Part shown: positions 59,175 through 64,000 of the stretch, one piece after another
How the letters are laid out: each line of letters begins with the position of its first letter
Position numbering within the stretch: the stretch's first letter is position 1
Origin: Halobacillus naozhouensis
Lineage (GTDB): Bacteria; Bacillota; Bacilli; Bacillales; Halobacillaceae
Assembly: GCF_029714185.1 (NCBI RefSeq)
Contig: NZ_CP121671.1
Location: 3,038,001 to 3,102,000 of the forward strand
Length of the DNA: 64,000 bases
Reading direction: 5' to 3'
Made by a program: the position numbers and the translations under genes
Notes under the pieces: model-generated
Seen by the model: the letters and a program-made list of their open reading frames with translations, nothing else
Database searches by the model: none
Told to the model about the DNA's origin: nothing

Positions 59175-60425
59175 CTACTGGTCTAATAGTCTCTTATATT
59201 CTTCGGCCATTTTTTTAGAGACTTCTTCCGGCGTCATCTTCCCTGAAAGCAATTGCTGTCCGGTTGACCCCATCACATTCCACATTCCACTAGGTAAATA
59301 GACTCTGTCAAAATAGGGCTGCACTTTTACATCTTCATATTTTTTATAATACTCAGAATAATAATTTTCAGCTTCAATATTCTTCAAACCAGCTGGAAGT
59401 GACGTCCCTTCTGCAATTTTCTTAGCGATTTCAGGTTGAGCCAAGAATTCAATAAATTTCTTCGCTTCTTCTATGTGCTCTGTATCTTTCCAAATGGCAA
59501 CAGTGTGTCGTTCTCCACCAATCCAGCTCGGTTCATCCCCTTGATGAATCGTTGGCATTGGGATAACTCCAACTTGCACTTCTGGATTCAGGTCCTCTAC
59601 TGCTGGTCCGAGTGAGCTGCTTGCCAAAGTAAATCCAATTTTACCCTGAGCCATTAATTGAGCTTTCTGCTGAATTTGCGCTGTTAAAACATCTTTATTA
59701 AGTAATCCCTTTTCCTTCATTTCTAACAGCTTTTCTGGCAGAAATGTATAGTGAGACCAATCAAATGTTCCATTTATCAGTTCTTTTTCATAATTATGTT
59801 TCTCATCTGTTACTAACAGAGGTGTCGCAAACTGATCGAAGTACTGACCTAAAGCGGATTTATCGGAACCATTGAACCAAAATGGAGTGACTTCACCTTT
59901 ACTTCTCTCCTTGATTTCCTCTAAAGCTTTCATAAAACTCTTAAATGTTGTCGGAGGTTTTATTCCATATTCGTTAAGTAATGTTGCGTTATAAGATATG
60001 CCATCTTTTGCCTGATTTAAAGGATAAGCGTATACTTTGCCTTCCTCATCCTTTAGAATTGGATCAAGCGCTGGATCAAGATTTTTCACCCATTCCATCG
60101 CACTCAAGTCTGCTACATATTCTCCATAACGCTGTTTAGCCCAGCCATGGGTATCAAATAAGTCTGGCAGATCATTTGCTGCCATTTTCACACGTAACAT
60201 GTCTTCGTACCCGTCTCCCGGATAGTTATCTTCTATATCAATATCAGGATATTTCTCCTCAAATGCAGCAACAGCTTCTGAAATCACTTTCTTATCTTCT
60301 TCAGAGGTAGCTGTTGAATAAAATGTCAAAGTAGTTCCACTGCCATCCCCTGATGCTTCATTACTGGAACAACCAGCCAAAGTGATACCAACAATCATTA
60401 CAAGTAACAGGACCAATTTTCTCAT
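59175..60425 (-). CDS. Galactoside-binding lipoprotein of ABC importer
   Basis: 416 aa, signal peptide with lipobox ITLAGC near residue 19, then a solute-binding protein (TLTFYSTATSEEDKKVISEAV at its start). First gene of the galactoside operon. TAAGGAGGAATT precedes the ATG. Confidence 0.92.
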   Translation of the reverse strand: MRKLVLLLVMIVGITLAGCSSNEASGDGSGTTLTFYSTATSEEDKKVISEAVAAFEEKYPDIDIEDNYPGDGYEDMLRVKMAANDLPDLFDTHGWAKQRYGEYVADLSAMEWVKNLDPALDPILKDEEGKVYAYPLNQAKDGISYNATLLNEYGIKPPTTFKSFMKALEEIKERSKGEVTPFWFNGSDKSALGQYFDQFATPLLVTDEKHNYEKELINGTFDWSHYTFLPEKLLEMKEKGLLNKDVLTAQIQQKAQLMAQGKIGFTLASSSLGPAVEDLNPEVQVGVIPMPTIHQGDEPSWIGGERHTVAIWKDTEHIEEAKKFIEFLAQPEIAKKIAEGTSLPAGLKNIEAENYYSEYYKKYEDVKVQPYFDRVYLPSGMWNVMGSTGQQLLSGKMTPEEVSKKMAEEYKRLLDQ

Positions 60426-60672
60426 TTTAATTCCTCCTTAACTCGTTGATGTATAAACACAAATAATTGTAGTCGTGCATCAGTTCAGTTATAATTTGAC
60501 ATGCTGAAGCAGGTTTATTTTCGCAGAATAAACTATCAGCACACTTCATGTGCACCTGCCTTGCTCTTTAAACTCTGGCAGGTGTACAGTCTTTTACCTG
60601 ACTCACCCTATACACATCGCGTTCTGCCTTTTTTACTCGACATCACCTCCTTTATTTCCCGGGAAATTTCCA
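60426..60672. other. Intergenic region between lacI-type gene and galactoside operon
   Basis: No convincing gene. It holds a CACCTGCC / GGCAGGTG hairpin (60553-60587) without a T run and a 14-bp palindrome ATTTCCCGGGAAAT (60654-60667) just after the LacI gene. There is also a minus-strand 21-codon ORF (MEISREIKEVMSSKKGRTRCV) with a modest ribosome site. The operon promoter could not be fixed. Confidence 0.45.
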
Positions 60673-61740
60673 TTATGACCCTACCTCTTTCTTTAATTTG
60701 ACGGCATTCGATTGATTTCTGGTTCCGCAGCTATCCCTGACAACTAACCTTGTTGGCACCGTAACTTTTATCGGAATCTCCCTGCCATTGAGACGATCCA
60801 CCATTAATTTCACTCCCAACCTTCCCATCTCTTCAGTCTGAACTTTTACTGTAGTTAAGGGAGTACTAGCAAATTGAGCCAATTCGATATCATTGAAGCT
60901 CACGATAGCTACATCTTCAGGAACTTTAAAGTTACTTTCTTGCAAAGCTCTCATTGCCCCAATTGCCATGGCATCACTAGCTATAAAATAAGCATCGGAT
61001 AAGTCGTCTTGCTGAATAGAATATTTCATTAATTCATATCCATCAGCCATCGTAAATTCACCAACATGAAATGATGCTGGAATGAATAACCCCTTATCCT
61101 CCATAAAATTTTTGAAAGTAGACTTTCTTATATCTTCAAACTCCACCTTGCCGCCGTTTAGATGTTCTCTTTCCTTCCCGCCAATAAATCCAACCTTTTT
61201 ATAGTCATGATCTAATAAATGGTTCAATGCCCGTATGGTCGCTTTTTCAAAATCAATGATAACGGAATCATACTTATCCTCATCCACTGTATGGTTGATG
61301 TAGACAATGTTTTGTAATTGATCACTGATTTGATCTAGAATATCTGAATTGATCCTCCCCACTACTATTAGGTTCTTAATGTCACTACTGATCTGGCCAG
61401 AAGTTAAATTGTTTAGTCGAAACAGTTCTGTAGTCACCAACCCCCTCTTCTGACATTCATTCTCAATGCCTTGCCTGATCGATAGAAAGTAAGAATCATT
61501 TAGCTCTTCCTCAACTGAATGGCAGAGCAGAATGCCGATTTTTGTTGTTTTCATGTCACTCGGAGGTTGCTTCTCCTTTTTACGTTCCTGTAACGTTTTA
61601 TATCCCATGTCTTTGGCAACATCCAATATTTTTTGACGTGTTTCAGAAGCAACCGATAGTGTTGTATCATTGTTTAACACTCTCGAAACAGTCGTATTTG
61701 AAAAGTTAGCACGTAAAGCTATTTCTTTAATTGTTGTCAT
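60673..61740 (-). CDS. LacI-family repressor of galactoside operon
   Basis: 355 aa. HTH TIKEIALRANFSNTTVSRVLN, then a sugar-binding core (IGILLCHSVEEE, VGFIGGKERE, VAIVSFNDIELAQFASTPLTTV, MGRLGVKLMV). Immediately upstream of the galactoside operon on the same strand; resembles MsmR/GalR-type regulators. AAGGGGATAC precedes the ATG. Confidence 0.92.
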   Translation of the reverse strand: MTTIKEIALRANFSNTTVSRVLNNDTTLSVASETRQKILDVAKDMGYKTLQERKKEKQPPSDMKTTKIGILLCHSVEEELNDSYFLSIRQGIENECQKRGLVTTELFRLNNLTSGQISSDIKNLIVVGRINSDILDQISDQLQNIVYINHTVDEDKYDSVIIDFEKATIRALNHLLDHDYKKVGFIGGKEREHLNGGKVEFEDIRKSTFKNFMEDKGLFIPASFHVGEFTMADGYELMKYSIQQDDLSDAYFIASDAMAIGAMRALQESNFKVPEDVAIVSFNDIELAQFASTPLTTVKVQTEEMGRLGVKLMVDRLNGREIPIKVTVPTRLVVRDSCGTRNQSNAVKLKKEVGS

Positions 61741-61817
61741 AAAGTATCCCCTTCTTTATTTAACCAGTAAATATTTTACTGAATTTTAGTATCCTATATT
61801 GAAATACTATCAGATCA

Positions 61818-61831
61818 TTTAAGCGCTTTCA
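61818..61831. promoter_or_regulatory. cre or LacI-type site upstream of regulator gene
   Basis: On the minus strand TGAAAGCGCTTAAA matches the CcpA consensus at 13 of 14 positions; as a near-palindrome it could equally be the autoregulatory LacI operator. Confidence 0.55.
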
Positions 61832-61977
61832 ATATTAATTAACTAAATTTTTTGAAAATAATATAAGTTATCTTTGCTTTTAAACCGCAATAAAGCAATA
61901 ATTTCATTATGGGAGACATTTATAACACACAATCAAGTTAAAATATTTACTTATTATTACTAAAATTCACCTAATCT

Positions 61978-62080
61978 CGGAGCCAAAGAGAGAATTGCGG
62001 GCTATACACCTATCAAGCCCGTGGTGCATAGTCTACACTGTAGAACGCCGGCATGTATGAGGCGAAGCGAGGAGGCTCCG
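61978..62080 (+). ncRNA. Structured leader RNA candidate, closing stem overlaps the ribosome site
   Basis: A GC-rich block in an AT-rich gap. CGGAGCC (61978-61984) pairs with GGCTCCG (62074-62080). Inside are CGGGCT/AGCCCG (61998-62021), GTCTAC/GTAGAAC with a bulge (62031-62046) and CGCC/GGCG (62046-62064). Together these form a multibranch fold. The outer stem takes the last two Gs of GAGGAGG (62069-62075), the ribosome site of the permease. I recognise no known riboswitch class. Confidence 0.5.
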
Positions 62081-62084
62081 TACC

Positions 62085-63506
62085 GTGGTATTAACACTTT
62101 CCCATTGGTTATATGGTTTATTTACGCTATTAATAATTATTACCATGATATTTCGTAAAGGAGTAGTGCTGCCGACCTTACTAGGTACATTCGTGGTGGT
62201 ATGGGTTTTCAACGGCAGCTTAATCAGTGGTTTTATGGGAATATTTAATGCGAATCTAGTCGCTGCCAAAGAACTTTTTAACATATTCCTTATTATTACC
62301 TTCATGGTTGCGCTTTTGCATTCCCTTAAGGACCTCGGGGCAGACAGAAGAATGATTATGCCTGTCCAGAAAATCATGATCAATAGTCATGTATCTTTTT
62401 TTGTATTAGTTGGAGTCACCTATGTCATTTCGCTTTTCTTCTGGCCGACACCTGCTGTTCCACTTATATGTGCTTTACTTGTGCCAGCAGCAATAAGGTC
62501 GGGTCTTCCGGCAATGGTGGCAGCTATTGCCGTAGCACTTGCCGGGCAAGGCATGGCCCTGTCTTCTGATTACGTTGTGCAAGTCGCACCTGGTCTGTCA
62601 GCTAAAGCAGCTGGAGTTAGTACCGAAACGGTAATGGATCAAGCATTGGTTCTGTCAATCATCACTGGTTTTATAGCCATTGGCCTTGCTTACCTCTGGA
62701 ACAAAAAACATTTCCGATCTAGACATGATCCACAAAATGAAATTGAAATTAGGGCAATGCAAGGTTTGCAGGAAGGTCACCAATCAACGAACAAACATAT
62801 CAACAAGTGGAGTAAAGTGTTTGCTGTACTTGTCCCGTTATCTATGCTCGCCGTAATGATTTATATGGTCTCAACGAAGCTTAGTTCAGGAAGAATGGGA
62901 GGATTTGAAGGTGGGAACGGTGCTGCTTTTATTGGTGGAGTTGCCGTAGTTCTGCTCCTGCTATCCACAGTAGCATTTGGAAAACACCGCGCCCTCGATT
63001 ATATTAGTGACCATATTACAGAAGGTTTCGTATTCGCATTTAAAGCAATGGGGCCTGTCATCCCGATCGCCGGCTTTTTCTTTCTAGGGAGTCCTGATTT
63101 TGCCGGGGAAATTCTTTCTGTTTCCGCTGATACCGCTCCGGCCCTGTTATTTGATTTAGTGGAATCTACTCAAGGATTTCTACCACAAAGTGCTTTCTTA
63201 GCTGCCTTTAGTATTTTAATTATCGGAATCATCACGGGACTCGACGGATCTGGTTTCTCCGGCCTCCCGTTGACCGGTGCTTTATCAGCATCTCTGGCGA
63301 ACTCCTATATTGATCCGGCAACCTTAGCAGCTATTGGTCAAATGGGATCGATTTGGACGGGTGGAGGTACGATTATTGCTTGGTCCTCCATGATTGCGAT
63401 TGCAGGGTTCTGTGGGGTCTCGGTGATGGATCTAGTTCGGAAAAACTTTATCCCGGTAATCTCCGGGTTAATGATTTCAACGATTGCCGCGTTATTTATA
63501 TTTTAG
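62085..63506 (+). CDS. Polytopic permease, substrate unknown
   Basis: 473 aa, about twelve membrane helices. Recognisable stretches include VGVTYVISLFFWPTPAVPLICALLVPAAIRSGLPA (residues 105-140), ALAGQGMALSSDYVVQ and GLDGSGFSGLPLTGALS in the second half. The pattern of two halves with re-entrant Gly/Pro-rich loops resembles ion-coupled carboxylate or Na+/H+ transporters, but I cannot place the family. GTG 62085 is the start, 9 nt after GAGGAGG, just behind the structured leader. Confidence 0.75.
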   Translation: MVLTLSHWLYGLFTLLIIITMIFRKGVVLPTLLGTFVVVWVFNGSLISGFMGIFNANLVAAKELFNIFLIITFMVALLHSLKDLGADRRMIMPVQKIMINSHVSFFVLVGVTYVISLFFWPTPAVPLICALLVPAAIRSGLPAMVAAIAVALAGQGMALSSDYVVQVAPGLSAKAAGVSTETVMDQALVLSIITGFIAIGLAYLWNKKHFRSRHDPQNEIEIRAMQGLQEGHQSTNKHINKWSKVFAVLVPLSMLAVMIYMVSTKLSSGRMGGFEGGNGAAFIGGVAVVLLLLSTVAFGKHRALDYISDHITEGFVFAFKAMGPVIPIAGFFFLGSPDFAGEILSVSADTAPALLFDLVESTQGFLPQSAFLAAFSILIIGIITGLDGSGFSGLPLTGALSASLANSYIDPATLAAIGQMGSIWTGGGTIIAWSSMIAIAGFCGVSVMDLVRKNFIPVISGLMISTIAALFIF

Positions 63507-63528
63507 AAAAGCATTAAAATTGACTACC

Positions 63529-63562
63529 CCCTAACTAAAACTCTTTAGTTAGGGCTTTTTTT
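63529..63562 (+). terminator. Terminator of permease, overlapping opposing stop codon
   Basis: CCCTAACTAAA / TTTAGTTAGGG, 11 bp, then CTTTTTTTT. The last codons of the opposing hydrolase are inside it. Confidence 0.92.
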
Positions 63563-64000
63563 TATCGCTGCCAACAAATCTCCCGTGTTCTGGGATAGCT
63601 ATGCGATCAAAATCTCTTGTAAGTTTTCCTAGATTCTCTGTCAATTCTTCTCCCGCCATTGGGAACCCATGTCCAGTTATCGCTATGTTTGGTTTCAATG
63701 ACTCAAGTTTTTTTACCGATTCCCAGGCAGCCTCCCAATTTGTCGTTAAGTATCGAGGAGGGCCACTAATTTCTTGTTCCTGAGTCAACACTTTGAATAA
63801 ATACTCTTGTTTCACTGTTACAAATGCATCGCCCGCAATTAACGTTCGATCGTTTTCTCTAAATAGTGAAACATGACCTTCCGTATGACCGGGAGTATGG
63901 ATCCATCGCCATTCCGGCAAGTGAGGTATCGTCCCGTCTTCAGGTAATGGTTCGACGCGGTCACTCAAGTCAATACCCTCATTAGGGAACATACGTGACA
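63549..64000 (-). CDS. Metallo-beta-lactamase-fold hydrolase, 5' part beyond window
   Basis: The frame is open to the window edge, about 150 codons of the C-terminal part. WIHTPGHTEGHVSLF, LIAGDAFVT (metal-bridging Asp) and ITGHGFP are the later zinc-site motifs of the family; the N-terminal HxHxDH lies outside. Such hydrolases act on thioesters, lactones or similar. Convergent with the permease, so a functional link is not implied. Confidence 0.88.
   Translation of the reverse strand, partial: SRMFPNEGIDLSDRVEPLPEDGTIPHLPEWRWIHTPGHTEGHVSLFRENDRTLIAGDAFVTVKQEYLFKVLTQEQEISGPPRYLTTNWEAAWESVKKLESLKPNIAITGHGFPMAGEELTENLGKLTRDFDRIAIPEHGRFVGSDKKKP

Noticed and set aside
60501..60701. 66-codon plus-strand ORF between regulator and galactoside operon
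   Set aside because: No start signal, overlaps the LacI 3' end, amino-acid composition not protein-like.
61978..62080. Group II intron or retron RNA
   Set aside because: No reverse transcriptase nearby and none of the domain V or a1/a2 features could be recognised.

Overview
The window comes from a low-to-moderate GC Gram-positive genome of the Bacillaceae. The evidence is the strong AGGAGG ribosome sites, CcpA (cre) sites, AbrB, HutP, Rap/Phr, YitT, YkwC-like and PanF/YhdT genes, and the nadB-nadC-nadA operon divergent from nifS. The sodium symporters, acidic secreted proteins and overall gene repertoire suggest a moderately halophilic genus such as Halobacillus or a relative; the genus is inference. 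No rRNA, tRNA, CRISPR array, complete transposon or prophage was found.

Layout. 1-1.1 kb: the 5' part of a sodium:solute symporter operon. 1.3-4.2 kb: N-acetylmuramate catabolism (murQ, a kinase, divergent murR). 4.3-17 kb: a string of short, mostly single-gene units on alternating strands: secreted nuclease, FrnE-like oxidoreductase, thioesterase, cobalamin-riboswitch RNA, LCP protein, acetamidase, EamA exporter, frameshifted formaldehyde dehydrogenase, SEC-C protein. 17-25 kb: YkwC-like dehydrogenase, VOC protein, a second LCP protein, peptide transporter, AbrB-like regulator, MarR-MMPL operon. 25.5-28 kb: a Rap-Phr cassette beside remnants of galT and a ROK regulator. 28-31 kb: InhA-type metalloprotease and a YesL-like membrane protein. 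31.6-39.7 kb: a nine-gene sugar cluster (ABC importer, LacI, ThuA, two Gfo/Idh/MocA dehydrogenases, TIM-barrel enzyme). 40-43 kb: membrane proteins. 43.7-47.1 kb: histidine operon with a HutP attenuator. 47.3-49.1 kb: PanF/YhdT. 49.3-51 kb: a P-loop protein and DoxX. 51-56 kb: NAD synthesis. 56-61.7 kb: alpha-galactoside uptake and hydrolysis. 62-64 kb: a permease behind a structured leader, and a partial metallo-hydrolase.

The most striking feature is a family of 13 near-identical 39-bp palindromes (17-nt arms CCACCTCAGGTCATCCA / TGGATGACCTGAGGTGG around a variable 5-nt AT-rich loop). Ten lie between 1.2 and 17 kb and separate almost every successive transcription unit; three more are at 28.0, 30.8 and 47.3 kb. 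Most sit at gene 3' ends as bidirectional terminator-like hairpins. Three lie between divergent genes, where no transcript should end, and two of those are rearranged. The stem is homogenised while the outer flanks are complementary but different in each copy.

Other points of interest: an intact cobalamin riboswitch with its own promoter but no B12 gene downstream; a structured leader whose closing stem overlaps a ribosome site; a Rap-Phr signalling pair with an unlisted 44-aa pheromone precursor; a HutP attenuator with correctly spaced NAG triplets; and a gene set that fits oxidation-dependent (3-keto) glycoside breakdown.
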